Of a stretch of 64,000 bases of DNA, positions 1 to 12,619 are shown piece after piece. Position 1 is the stretch's first letter, and the number at the start of each line of letters is the position of its first letter. A program made the position numbers and the translations under genes. The notes under the pieces were generated by a model, which was given only the letters and a program-made list of their open reading frames with translations, did not search any database and was not told the origin of the DNA. The stretch comes from Streptacidiphilus sp. PB12-B1b (GTDB lineage: Bacteria; Actinomycetota; Actinomycetes; Streptomycetales; Streptomycetaceae): positions 2,666,001-2,730,000 of the forward strand of contig NZ_CP048405.1 in assembly GCF_014084125.1 (NCBI RefSeq), written 5' to 3'.

Positions 1-309
1 CTGCTGGTGGTGCGCGGCGCCATCGCCCGGCGCGGCCCGCGCAGCCTCAGCGTGGTCGGCGCCCAGGCGTGGAACCTCGCCGACCTCGCCGCCGCCCGCG
101 AGACCGGCGGCCTGGACGCCGTCCGCCGACTGCTCACCGCCGCCCCGGACACCGCCGCCCCGGACGCCGGGGGTCCGCAGCCCCCGCACCGGGTGCTGAC
201 CCTGCCCAGCGGCTACACCCTCGCCCCCTGGGCCGACCTGCAACCGGCGGGCGAGGGCACCGCGGCCACCCGCAAACTGTGGACCTCCAGCCCCGGGAGC
301 GCCGGATGA
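1..309 (+). CDS. dnaE2: Error-prone DNA polymerase III alpha subunit (DnaE2-type), C-terminal end only
   Basis: The gene enters from the left edge, and only its last 102 residues are visible. They hold the motif VVRGAIARRGPRSLSVVGA, which looks like the OB-fold / C-terminal tail of actinobacterial DnaE2 replicases, followed by the ending RKLWTSSPGSAG that I recognise from Streptomyces error-prone alpha subunits. The family performs translesion synthesis after DNA damage. The stop codon overlaps the start of the next gene (ATGA), so the two are translationally coupled. That coupling fits a mutasome-like unit with the Y-family protein that follows. The catalytic PHP and palm domains lie outside the window, so the family call rests on the tail and the neighbour. 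Confidence 0.6.
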   Translation: MLVVRGAIARRGPRSLSVVGAQAWNLADLAAARETGGLDAVRRLLTAAPDTAAPDAGGPQPPHRVLTLPSGYTLAPWADLQPAGEGTAATRKLWTSSPGSAG

Positions 310-1334
310 GCCGCGCCATCGCCCACGTCCACCTGCACCTGCCGCGCTCCGGGGACGAGACCTACCGGCAGCTGTTCACCGTGCTGGCCGGCATCACCCC
401 GGTCGTCCAGGCGCTGCCCGCCGATGCCGCGCTGCTGGACCTCACCGGCGCGCTGCGCTACTTCGACCGCGACCCGGCCCAGCTCGCGTCGCTGCTGCAA
501 CTGCGGCTGGCGGCCCGGTTCGGCGTCCAGAGCACCGTCGGCATCGGCCCCAACCGGATGCTCGCCACCCTGGCCGCGCAGACCGCCGACCCCACCACCG
601 TCCAGGTGCTGCCCGACGACCCGCGGGCGGTCACCGCCTTCCTGGACCCGCTCCCGGTCCGGGCCCTGCCCGACGTCGGCCCCCGGACCAGCCGCACCCT
701 GGCGGCGTACGGGCTGGCCACCGTCGGCGAGCTGCGCGGCGTCCCCCGGGCCACGCTGCAGCGGATCACCACCGCCGGCACCGGGCGGCTGCTGGCCGAG
801 CGCGCCCGCGGCCACGACCCGCGCACCGTCCAGCCGGGCGGCCCGCCCGCCCTCCTGACCGCCCGCCGCGACTTCGGCCGCGACACCGTCGACCCCGACA
901 CCGTCCGCCGGGCCCTGCTCTCCTGCGCCCTGGAGCTGGGGGCCCGGCTGCGCACCGGCGGCCAGGTCGCCGGCCGCCTGGAACTGGAGATCCGCCTCGC
1001 CGACCGCTCCAGCACCGGCCGATCCCGCGCCCTGGGCGAGGCCACCGACCACACCGGCACCCTGCACACCCTGCTCTACGACCTCCACGACAGCCTCGGC
1101 CTGCAACGCGCCCGGCTGCGCGCCATGACCGTCCGGGCCCAGGCGCTGCGCCCGGTGGAGTCGGCGACGGTCCAGCTCAGCTTCGACCGCCGGGCTGAGC
1201 TGCGCCGCAGGCTCGACCCGGTGATGGACCGGGCCGCCGCCTGCTTCGGCCCCGGCGCCCTGACCCGGGCCGCCCTGCTGCTCACCGGCGGCCCCCGGAC
1301 CGCGCCGGGCGGCCCGGGAGGCGCGCCCGGCTGA
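306..1334 (+). CDS. Y-family DNA polymerase-like protein lacking catalytic motifs (ImuB-like)
   Basis: 342 residues. The central part matches Y-family polymerases: the palm-like GIGPNRMLATLAA, then the thumb helix-hairpin-helix LPVRALPDVGPRT, then a little-finger-like region. The first catalytic motif, normally a D-x-D-x-F strand, reads HVHLHLP (residues 7-13). The SxDE motif is replaced by ALLDLTGAL (about 42-50). Only about 35 residues separate the two, where an active DinB has about 95, so the fingers appear deleted. Q290-L-S-F-D resembles a beta-clamp-binding peptide. The gene is coupled to dnaE2 through ATGA. By analogy with mycobacterial ImuB I infer a non-catalytic adaptor for DnaE2. 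A very divergent but active polymerase is less likely. Confidence 0.75.
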   Translation: MSRAIAHVHLHLPRSGDETYRQLFTVLAGITPVVQALPADAALLDLTGALRYFDRDPAQLASLLQLRLAARFGVQSTVGIGPNRMLATLAAQTADPTTVQVLPDDPRAVTAFLDPLPVRALPDVGPRTSRTLAAYGLATVGELRGVPRATLQRITTAGTGRLLAERARGHDPRTVQPGGPPALLTARRDFGRDTVDPDTVRRALLSCALELGARLRTGGQVAGRLELEIRLADRSSTGRSRALGEATDHTGTLHTLLYDLHDSLGLQRARLRAMTVRAQALRPVESATVQLSFDRRAELRRRLDPVMDRAAACFGPGALTRAALLLTGGPRTAPGGPGGAPG

Positions 1335-1353
1335 GCCGTTGCAGTCTGGGAGC

Positions 1354-1572
1354 ATGAACAGCCGTACGCCGCCGGTCGTGGTCGGCCCGCTGGTGGCCGA
1401 CGACCGCCCCTACCGCCGGGTGATGATCCTCGGCCACGAGGTCGGCCGCGCCTACGGGCCCGCCGACGTGGACGAGTTCTGCCGCCGCGCCGGCCTGGCC
1501 GACGCCGACCTGGACGACCCGGCGACGGTGACCTGGACCGGCGGCGGCCCGGAGGACTGGAGCCTCAGCTGA
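1354..1572 (+). CDS. Small conserved hypothetical protein
   Basis: 72 residues, MNSRTPPVVVGPLVADDRP at the N-terminus, acidic overall, with no signal peptide or membrane segment. The ATG at 1354 is chosen because the protein reads cleanly from it; a TTG 15 bases upstream is in frame but has no better ribosome site. It lies 19 bases after the Y-family gene in the same direction and converges on the dehydrogenase 12 bases later. I do not recognise a domain. The position suggests it is the last member of the dnaE2 transcription unit, but nothing in the sequence gives a function. Confidence 0.6.
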   Translation: MNSRTPPVVVGPLVADDRPYRRVMILGHEVGRAYGPADVDEFCRRAGLADADLDDPATVTWTGGGPEDWSLS

Positions 1573-1584
1573 CCGGCACCGGCA

Positions 1585-2442
1585 TCAGTACTGGTAGAAG
1601 CCCCGGCCGGACTTGCGGCCCATCAGGCCGGCGTCGACCATGCGCTGCAGCAGCGGCGGGGCGGCGTACAGCGGTTCCTTGTACTCGTGGTACATGGACT
1701 CGGCGATGGAGACGATGGTGTCCAGGCCGATCAGGTCGCACAGCCGCAGCGGCCCCATCGGGTGGGCGCAGCCGGCCTCCATGCCCTTGTCGATGTCCTC
1801 GGCGGTCGCCACACCGGTCTCGAACATCCGCACGGCGGAGAGCAGGTAGGGCACGAGCAGCGCGTTGACCACGAAGCCGGCCCGGTCGCGGGCCCGGATC
1901 GGGTCCTTGCCGAGCACCTCGCGGGCGAACTCCTCGGCCCGGCCCACGGTCTGCGCGGAGGTGGTGAGCGTCGGGATGATCTCGACCAGCTTCTGCACCG
2001 GCGCCGGGTTGAAGAAGTGGACGCCGAGCACCTGCTCCGGGCGCGAGGTGGCCGAGGCCAGCTTCACGATCGGGATGGAGGAGGTGTTGGACGCCAGGAT
2101 GGCGTCGCGCCGCTGCACCACCGCGTCGAGGGTCTGGAAGATCGCCGTCTTGACGTCCTCGCGCTCCGCCACGGCCTCGATGACCAGGTCGCGGTCGGCG
2201 AAGTCGGCCAGCTCGGTGGTGAAGGCGATGCGGGCGAGGGCGGCGTCCCGGTCGTCCTCGGTGAGCTTGCCGCGCCGCACGGCGGTGTCCAGGGAGCCGG
2301 TCAGCCGGGCGCGGCCGATCTCCAGGGCCTCGCCGTTGGCCTCGGAGACCTTGACGTCCAGGCCCGCGCGGGCGAAGACCTCCGCTATGCCCGAGCCCAT
2401 GAGGCCGCACCCGACGACCCCTACACGCGCGATGTCGCTCAC
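1585..2442 (-). CDS. 3-hydroxybutyryl-CoA dehydrogenase
   Basis: 285 residues, the normal length for the family. The N-terminal Rossmann fold has the NAD motif GCGLMGSGIAEVFARAG (about 11-27). HFFNPAPV and the NALLVPYLL segment mark the catalytic and helical domains, and the C-terminus MGRKSGRGFYQY is typical. The enzyme oxidises 3-hydroxyacyl-CoA to 3-oxoacyl-CoA with NAD(P), used in fatty-acid or aromatic degradation and in PHB or butyryl-CoA metabolism. The GTG start is placed at 2442 behind an AAGGA sequence; an ATG eight bases upstream is out of frame. It is a single gene on the minus strand with no pathway partner nearby, so the physiological substrate is open (Hbd, PaaH or FadB2 type). 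Confidence 0.9.
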   Translation of the reverse strand: MSDIARVGVVGCGLMGSGIAEVFARAGLDVKVSEANGEALEIGRARLTGSLDTAVRRGKLTEDDRDAALARIAFTTELADFADRDLVIEAVAEREDVKTAIFQTLDAVVQRRDAILASNTSSIPIVKLASATSRPEQVLGVHFFNPAPVQKLVEIIPTLTTSAQTVGRAEEFAREVLGKDPIRARDRAGFVVNALLVPYLLSAVRMFETGVATAEDIDKGMEAGCAHPMGPLRLCDLIGLDTIVSIAESMYHEYKEPLYAAPPLLQRMVDAGLMGRKSGRGFYQY

Positions 2443-2569
2443 TTTTTCATCGTCCTTCGTTCGTGGCCACGGACCTCCGTGGCTGCCGCTCCGACGTTAC
2501 CCCTCCGTACCGGCGGGTTTCCGCGTGTCCATCGGACTGAACGTCCGTTCGGGGATCGACAATGACCCC

Positions 2570-2863
2570 ATGACCATGCGAACGCTGGAAGGGCAGGTGG
2601 CCCTGGTCACCGGGGCCGGGCGGGGAATCGGCCGGGAGATCGCGCTGGGCCTGGCCGAGGAGGGGATGAACCTGGCCGTGCTCGGACGCCATCGGGAGAC
2701 CCTGACCAGCACCCTGCGGGCCTGCGTCCGGAACGGAGTGAGATGCGTCGCACTCGCCGCGGACGTCGCCCATCCGGGTGCGGTGCGCGAAGCGGTACGC
2801 AGCGTCGAGCGCGGTCTGGGCCCGGTGGACCTGCTGGACGACGTCCTGGCCTCCTACAGCTGA
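2570..2863 (+). pseudogene. Truncated short-chain dehydrogenase/reductase (N-terminal Rossmann part only)
   Basis: 97 residues starting MTMRTLEGQVALVTGAGRG. The nucleotide-binding motif TGAGRGIG and the following helix and strand are intact (about residues 13-70), as far as GPVDLL, where family members continue V-N-N-A-G. Here the reading goes DDVLASYS and stops. The NNAG motif, the catalytic Ser and the Y-x-x-x-K are all missing, as is about 60 percent of the normal 240-250 residues. No further SDR coding is found in other frames before argC, which begins 65 bases later. I read it as a deletion remnant. Expression of a short nucleotide-binding peptide cannot be excluded, because the frame stays open with good codon use. 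Confidence 0.65.
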
Positions 2864-2875
2864 TCCCTCCGGCTG

Positions 2876-5162
<2,287 letters not shown>

Positions 5163-5176
5163 GGGGGAGCACCGCC

Positions 5177-6115
5177 GTGCAGATCGCACCCAAGGGCGAG
5201 CAGGCCCGCAACAACACCGCACTCCCGAAGGCGCTCACCCTGATCGAGGCGCTGCCCTGGCTGGAGCGCTTCCACGGCAAGACCGTCGTCATCAAGTTCG
5301 GCGGCAACGCCATGGTCGACGAGTCGCTCAAGGCCGCCTTCGCCCAGGACGTCGTCTTCCTGCGCTACGCCGGGCTGCGCCCGGTCATCGTGCACGGCGG
5401 CGGCCCGCAGATCAGCGCCCACCTGGACCGGCTCGGCCTGGAGTCCTCCTTCACCGCCGGGCTGCGGGTCACCACCCCGGAGACCATGGACGTCGTCCGG
5501 ATGGTGCTGGCCGGGCAGGTGCAGCGGGAGCTGGTCGGCCTGCTCAACGAGCACGGCCCGTTCGCGGTCGGCATGACCGGCGAGGACGCCCACACCATGA
5601 CCGCCGTCAAGCGCTACGCGAACGTCGACGGCTCGCCGGTCGACATCGGCCTGGTCGGCGACATCGCCCACGTCGAGCCGGGCGCGGTGAACGCGCTGCT
5701 CGCCGACGGCCGGATCCCGGTCATCTCCTCCATCGCCCGCGGCCTGGACGGCCACGTCTACAACATCAACGCGGACACCGCCGCCGCCGCCATGGCCGTG
5801 GCGCTCAACGCGGAGATGCTGGTCGTCCTCACCGACGTCGAGGGCCTGTACGCGGACTGGCCCGCCAGCGACGACGTCATCAGCCAACTCGGCGCCACCG
5901 AGCTGGAGAAGATGCTGCCGACGCTGGCCAGCGGCATGCTGCCGAAGATGGAGGGCTGCCTGCGGGCCGTCCGCGAGGGCGTCGGCACCGCGCGGGTGCT
6001 GGACGGCCGGGTCCAGCACAGCCTGCTGCTGGAGATCTTCACCGACGAGGGCATCGGCACCATGGTCGTGCCCGACAACGACAACGAACCGATCATCACC
6101 GGGGGGCTGGCATGA
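5177..6115 (+). CDS. argB: Acetylglutamate kinase
   Basis: 312 residues. It phosphorylates N-acetylglutamate, the second and usually arginine-inhibited step. The amino-acid-kinase fold shows VIKFGGNAM near the N-terminus, the substrate loop [21 protein letters not shown], and a C-terminal segment [19 protein letters not shown]. The N-terminal extension of about 30 residues before KTVVIKFGG (including the helix with [11 protein letters not shown]) is the feature that, in hexameric enzymes, mediates arginine feedback inhibition; that property is inferred. The start is GTG at 5177 behind GAGGGGGAG. It ends overlapping the argD start (ATGA). Confidence 0.96.
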   Translation: MQIAPKGEQARNNTALPKALTLIEALPWLERFHGKTVVIKFGGNAMVDESLKAAFAQDVVFLRYAGLRPVIVHGGGPQISAHLDRLGLESSFTAGLRVTTPETMDVVRMVLAGQVQRELVGLLNEHGPFAVGMTGEDAHTMTAVKRYANVDGSPVDIGLVGDIAHVEPGAVNALLADGRIPVISSIARGLDGHVYNINADTAAAAMAVALNAEMLVVLTDVEGLYADWPASDDVISQLGATELEKMLPTLASGMLPKMEGCLRAVREGVGTARVLDGRVQHSLLLEIFTDEGIGTMVVPDNDNEPIITGGLA

Positions 6116-7311
6116 GCAGCAACGCGACGCAGACCGGCAACGAGCAGCTCGCCGCCCGCTGGCAGGGCGCGCTGATGGACAACTTCGGCACCCCCCGGGT
6201 GCCGTTCGTCCGCGGCGAGGGCGTGCACCTGTGGGACGCCGACGGCAAGCGCTACACCGACCTGCTCGGCGGCATCGCCGTCAACGCCCTCGGCCAGGCC
6301 CACCCGGCCGTGGTGGCCGCGGTGACCGAGCAGATCGGCACGCTCGGCCACATCTCCAACTTCTTCATGGCCGAGCCGACGATCCGGCTGGCCGAGCGCC
6401 TGATCGAGCTGAGCGGCCGCCCGGACGGCCGGGTGTACTTCTCCAACTCCGGCGCCGAGGCGGTCGAGGCCGCTTTCAAGATCGGACGGCTGACCGGCCG
6501 CAGCCACATGGTCTCCGCCCAGGGCGGCTTCCACGGCCGGACCATGGGCGCCCTGGCGCTGACCGCCCAGCCCGGCAAGCAGGACCCGTTCCGGCCGCTG
6601 CCGGGGGACGTCAGCCACGTCCCCTACGGCGACGTGGAGGCGCTGCGGGCGGCCGTCACCACCGAGACCGCGCTGCTGGTGCTGGAGCCGGTCCAGGGCG
6701 AGAACGGCGTGGTCGTCCCGCCCGACGGCTACCTGCGGGCCGCCCGCGAGATCACCCGCGCCACCGGCACCCTGCTGGTCCTGGACGAGATCCAGACCGG
6801 CATCGGCCGCACCGGCCACTGGTTCGCGCACCAGGCCGTCGAGGGCCTCGACCCGGACGTCGTCACCCTGGCCAAGGGCCTCGGCGGCGGCCTGCCCATC
6901 GGTGCGACCCTGGCCTTCGGCGACGCCGCCCGGCTGCTCCACCCCGGCCAGCACGGCTCCACCTTCTCCGGCAACCCGGTGGTGTGCGCGGCGGCGCTGG
7001 CCGTCCTCGACACCATCGACGCGCAGGGGCTGCTGGACCAGGTGGCCAAGGTCGGCGACCGGCTCCGCACCGGCATCGAGGCGGTCGGCGACCCCCTGGT
7101 GGACCACGTCCGCGGCGCCGGGACGCTGCTCGGCATCGTGCTGGCCGAGCCGGTGGCCGCCGCGTTCCAGGCCGCCGCGCAGCGCGCCGGGTTCCTGGTC
7201 AACGCCTGCACGGCGGAGACGGTCCGGCTGGCCCCGCCGCTGATCCTCACCGAGCGCGACGCGGACACCTTCCTCGCGGTGCTCCCCGGCATCCTGCGGG
7301 CCATCCGGTAG
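6112..7311 (+). CDS. argD: Acetylornithine aminotransferase
   Basis: 399 residues, class III PLP aminotransferase. It converts N-acetylglutamate semialdehyde to N-acetylornithine using glutamate; the same fold can serve succinyl-diaminopimelate in lysine synthesis. The lysine forming the Schiff base is K255 in [26 protein letters not shown] binds the cofactor phosphate and [13 protein letters not shown] is the signature preceding the lysine. It overlaps argB by four bases. A 91-base gap containing short direct repeats separates it from argR. Confidence 0.96.
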   Translation: MSSNATQTGNEQLAARWQGALMDNFGTPRVPFVRGEGVHLWDADGKRYTDLLGGIAVNALGQAHPAVVAAVTEQIGTLGHISNFFMAEPTIRLAERLIELSGRPDGRVYFSNSGAEAVEAAFKIGRLTGRSHMVSAQGGFHGRTMGALALTAQPGKQDPFRPLPGDVSHVPYGDVEALRAAVTTETALLVLEPVQGENGVVVPPDGYLRAAREITRATGTLLVLDEIQTGIGRTGHWFAHQAVEGLDPDVVTLAKGLGGGLPIGATLAFGDAARLLHPGQHGSTFSGNPVVCAAALAVLDTIDAQGLLDQVAKVGDRLRTGIEAVGDPLVDHVRGAGTLLGIVLAEPVAAAFQAAAQRAGFLVNACTAETVRLAPPLILTERDADTFLAVLPGILRAIR

Positions 7312-7402
7312 CACGACCCCACATCACGTCGGTAGCACGACGCGACAGAACGACAGTCCGATGGAACGACAGGCCGGTGTCGTATAGGGAAAGATCTACT
7401 CC

Positions 7403-7942
7403 ATGACCGACGACCTCCCGCCCGTCCCCGCCACGGGGCCGGTGCCGCAGCTGCCGCAGACGCGGACGGCCCGGCACCGGCGGATCGTGGAGCTGGTGAC
7501 CCGCCAGCCCGTCCGCTCGCAGAGCCAGCTGGCCAAGCTGCTCGCGGACGACGGCCTGGCCGTCACCCAGGCCACGCTCTCCCGCGACCTCGACGAGCTG
7601 GGAGCGGTCAAGATCCGCAACCAGTACGGCACCCTGATCTACGCCGTCCCCGCCGAGGGCGGCGACCGCACCCCGCAAGCGCCGATGGGGGAGTCCGCCA
7701 ACGAGAGCCGACTGGCGCGGCTCTGCGGCGAGCTCATGGTCTCCGCGACCGCCTCCGGCAACCTGGTGGTGCTGCGCACCCCGCCCGGCGCCGCCCAGTT
7801 CCTGGCCTCCGCCCTGGACCAGGCCGGCCTGCACGAGATCATCGGCACCATCGCCGGCGACGACACCGTCCTGCTGATCAGCCGCGACCCGGCCGGCGGC
7901 CAGGCCGTCGCCGACCACCTGCTCGGCCTCGCCGAGTCCTAG
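7403..7942 (+). CDS. argR: Arginine repressor ArgR
   Basis: 179 residues. The N-terminal winged helix (about 22-85) contains [17 protein letters not shown] and [17 protein letters not shown], the DNA-recognition part. The C-terminal oligomerisation and arginine-binding domain (about 105-175) contains [15 protein letters not shown]. The family forms hexamers that bind paired ARG boxes when arginine is plentiful. Such boxes are visible before argC and before argG, flanking this gene, so it probably controls its own cluster. The ATG at 7403 is taken because the preceding 20 residues in frame have no start. An AGGGAAAG sequence about 12 bases upstream is the only ribosome-site candidate. Confidence 0.95.
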   Translation: MTDDLPPVPATGPVPQLPQTRTARHRRIVELVTRQPVRSQSQLAKLLADDGLAVTQATLSRDLDELGAVKIRNQYGTLIYAVPAEGGDRTPQAPMGESANESRLARLCGELMVSATASGNLVVLRTPPGAAQFLASALDQAGLHEIIGTIAGDDTVLLISRDPAGGQAVADHLLGLAES

Positions 7943-7981
7943 CCGCCCCAACAATCTGATCGCCGACGCGCACCGCGACCT

Positions 7982-7999
7982 GGCACCTGATGGTGCGCC
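7982..7999 (+). terminator. Possible hairpin terminator after argR
   Basis: GGCACC / GGTGC(G)CC, six pairs with one bulged base and a TGAT loop, lies 40 bases after the argR stop and just before the argG operator. It is short and has no T-run, so it is a modest candidate. Confidence 0.35.
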
Positions 8000-8023
8000 G
8001 CGAGTTGGCAAGGCATGCGCTCT

Positions 8024-8059
8024 CATGCATAATTATTCCAAGCAGTGCATGAATGTCGC
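8024..8059 (+). promoter_or_regulatory. Tandem ARG-box operator before argG
   Basis: Box one is TGCAT-AATT-ATTCC (8026-8039), a close fit to the TGAAT-N4-ATTCA type consensus. Box two is TGCAT-GAAT-GTCGC (8046-8059). Their centres are 20 bp apart, the same as before argC, and the second boxes share the right half GTCGC. The promoter elements by analogy (ATGCAT and CATGAA, 17 bp apart) are weak. Separate ArgR control of argGH is inferred. Confidence 0.75.
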
Positions 8060-8070
8060 GCACCCTGTGA

Positions 8071-10704
<2,634 letters not shown>

Positions 10705-10732
10705 CCGGCGGCGCCGGGCACGGCAGTGCGGG

Positions 10733-10760
10733 GGAGGGCGTCGGGGGACCGGCGCCCTCC
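10733..10760 (+). terminator. Hairpin terminator of the argGH operon
   Basis: Arms GGAGGGCG and CGCCCTCC are extended inward through one T-G wobble by CGG / CCG, giving 12 pairs around a GGGA loop. There is no T-run, which is usual for terminators in these genomes. Confidence 0.7.
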
Positions 10761-10925
10761 TGTCGGTGTGTCGTCGCAGGCGGGGGCCGGTGCGGCGGCC
10801 TTCACCCGTGCGGGTGGTCTGCGCGGACCGGTGCAGCGGGAGGCGCGGCGCGGGCGTCCTCAAGGTGACAGACCACTCCACCCGGCACCCCGTACCAGGG
10901 GCGCCCGAGGACGCCGGGAGCACCC

Positions 10926-11543
10926 ATGATTCCCACCGCCCTGCCTCCCACCGCCTTGCCCCCCACCGGCGCCCACCCGGCTGCCGCGGCCCCCGCTGCC
11001 GCGCCGCCGACCGGCGCTGATCCCGCATTGCGGGAGACCTTCCTGGGCCTGCTGCGGACGCTCGCCGCCGCCCACCGGCTCGATCCGGACGACCTGGAGC
11101 AGCAGGTGTGGCTGCGCGCCGCCGCCGAGCCCCGGGCGTCGCTCCCGGTCGCCCGGCTCCGGGCGCTGACCCTGCAGGAGTTCCAGCGGGCCCGCGCCGA
11201 GGCCGAGGCCGAGGCGCTGACGCGGTGCTGCCCGGCGCAGGGCCGACCGGCCCGGGCCGCGCCCGAGGAGGCATCCCCCGAGCACCGGGCGCTGGCGGCC
11301 GACCAGGCCCGGGCGCTGCGCGCGGCCGCCGCCCGGCTTCCGTCCCGCTGCCCCGACCTGGTCGCCGCGCTGCTGGAGTCACCGGTGCCGGGCTATCAGG
11401 AGCTGGCGGAGGAGCTGTCCATACCGCGCGGCAGCATCGGGCCCACCCGTGCCCGCTGCCTGGCCTGTCTGCGACGGCTGCTGCTGCGGGCCGGGTACGG
11501 GCGGCCCGAGCACCCGCCCCGGCCGGTGCGTGCCGCCCGCTGA
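10926..11543 (+). CDS. Sigma-70 region-4-like protein (atypical sigma factor)
   Basis: 205 residues. The first 35 are Pro/Ala-rich. The next part (ALRETFLGLLRTLAAAHRL, then DDLEQQVWLR) looks like a degenerate region 2 of an ECF-type sigma factor. A C-terminal helix-turn-helix (about 125-185: LPSRCPDLVAALLESP, then YQELAEELSIPRGSIGPTRAR) is a clear region 4, the part that reads the -35 element. Region 2 is much shorter than usual, so promoter melting ability is doubtful. A 9-bp inverted repeat precedes the GGGAG ribosome site. No anti-sigma gene adjoins it. It could be an orphan sigma factor or a region-4 co-regulator. Confidence 0.65.
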   Translation: MIPTALPPTALPPTGAHPAAAAPAAAPPTGADPALRETFLGLLRTLAAAHRLDPDDLEQQVWLRAAAEPRASLPVARLRALTLQEFQRARAEAEAEALTRCCPAQGRPARAAPEEASPEHRALAADQARALRAAAARLPSRCPDLVAALLESPVPGYQELAEELSIPRGSIGPTRARCLACLRRLLLRAGYGRPEHPPRPVRAAR

Positions 11544-11982
11544 CCCGGCGCGCCCGCACACCGGGTACGGCCGAACGGGTGCTCTTCCGCCCCGGCCGCT
11601 GGGCCGGGTGTGAGCTTGGCCTCACCGCCGCCCCGTTCCGGCCCGGCCGCAGGCGGTCGCGCGGCGCGGATCGCCCGCCGCCGACTGCGCCTTGGGCCCC
11701 GCGCCGACAGATCGGCACGTCCGATGCGCTGGTGGCCGCTGGGGCGGGCCGGCCGCCCGCGCCGGAGCAGTGGGTACGCTCGCCCGAAGACCGAGCAGAT
11801 CCAGTTGTCGTGACGGCCTACACGCCGTGAATCCGTAGGTTGAAAAGGGCAAACGGATGGGTAGTGGGCTGTGAAACGTACGCCCGGCCCCGGGAGGGGC
11901 CGACCTGCCTCCGGTCAGGGCACACCCGGTCGCATCCCCTCATCCTCGTGACCGGGGTACACAGAAAGGGAGGAATGCGCGC
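11544..11982. other. Gene-free 439-base interval
   Basis: No open frame here has a convincing start and codon pattern. The last part is less GC-rich and contains TTGAAA (11840-11845) followed 16 bp later by TAGTGG, a weak promoter candidate for the GNAT gene. The rest of the interval shows no tRNA, repeat array or recognised riboswitch consensus. Confidence 0.5.
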
Positions 11983-12483
11983 ATGGGCATGAGCGTAACC
12001 ACCTCGATAGCCACCGAAGACGACGCCGAGCGGATCCTCAAACTCCAGTACCTCTGCTACCAGAGCGAGGCGGAGCTGTACGGCGACTGGGCCATCGAGC
12101 CGCTGACGCAGACCCTCGACAGCCTCCGCACGGAGCTGAAGGAACGTCATGTGCTCGTCGCCCGACTCGGCGACGAGGTCGTCGGCAGCGTTCGTGGCTG
12201 GGCGGACTCGGACGGGGTGGGCCGCATCGGCCGCCTCTGCGTCCACCCGCGCATGCAGCGCCACGGCCTCGGCAGCCGGCTGGTCCGCGGCATGGAGCAG
12301 CGCCTGGCGGAGGGCGAGCAGCCGGTGCACGCGTACCGGCTGTTCACCGGCCACCTCAGCCACGGCAACCTGAGGCTCTACGAGCGCCTCGGCTACCGCA
12401 GGACCCAGATCGAGGAGGTCAACACCAGGCTCAGCTTCATCGGCCTGGAGAAGCCCGTGCAGGCGCTGGCCGCCACGGCCTAG
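11983..12483 (+). CDS. GNAT-family N-acetyltransferase
   Basis: 166 residues. A single GNAT domain contains the acetyl-CoA-binding motif VHPRMQRHGLGSRLVRGME (about 87-105), preceded by the strand GRIGRLCV and followed by the C-terminal NLRLYERLGYRR. The substrate is unknown; GNAT proteins acetylate amines on small molecules or proteins. The start is ATG at 11983 behind GGGAGGA; a second ATG lies two codons downstream. It is a monocistronic gene with a long 439-base upstream region, which suggests its own regulated promoter. Confidence 0.85.
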   Translation: MGMSVTTSIATEDDAERILKLQYLCYQSEAELYGDWAIEPLTQTLDSLRTELKERHVLVARLGDEVVGSVRGWADSDGVGRIGRLCVHPRMQRHGLGSRLVRGMEQRLAEGEQPVHAYRLFTGHLSHGNLRLYERLGYRRTQIEEVNTRLSFIGLEKPVQALAATA

Positions 12484-12619
12484 CCCCGACCCGTCCCTCC
12501 CGGCGGCGTGACGTGTGAACCGGCGCGCCACGCCAAAGGGATGACGGGGACGCCCTCCCTGGAGCATGATCGTTCCTGTAGCTCCGCCGAAGAGGCGGGG
12601 AAAGTCAGGAGCAGTGGTG

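Noticed and set aside
11544..11982. Riboswitch (c-di-AMP or other) before the GNAT gene
   Set aside because: A few leader-like purine-rich bases are present, but I could not fit any full consensus by eye. Left as a gene-free interval.
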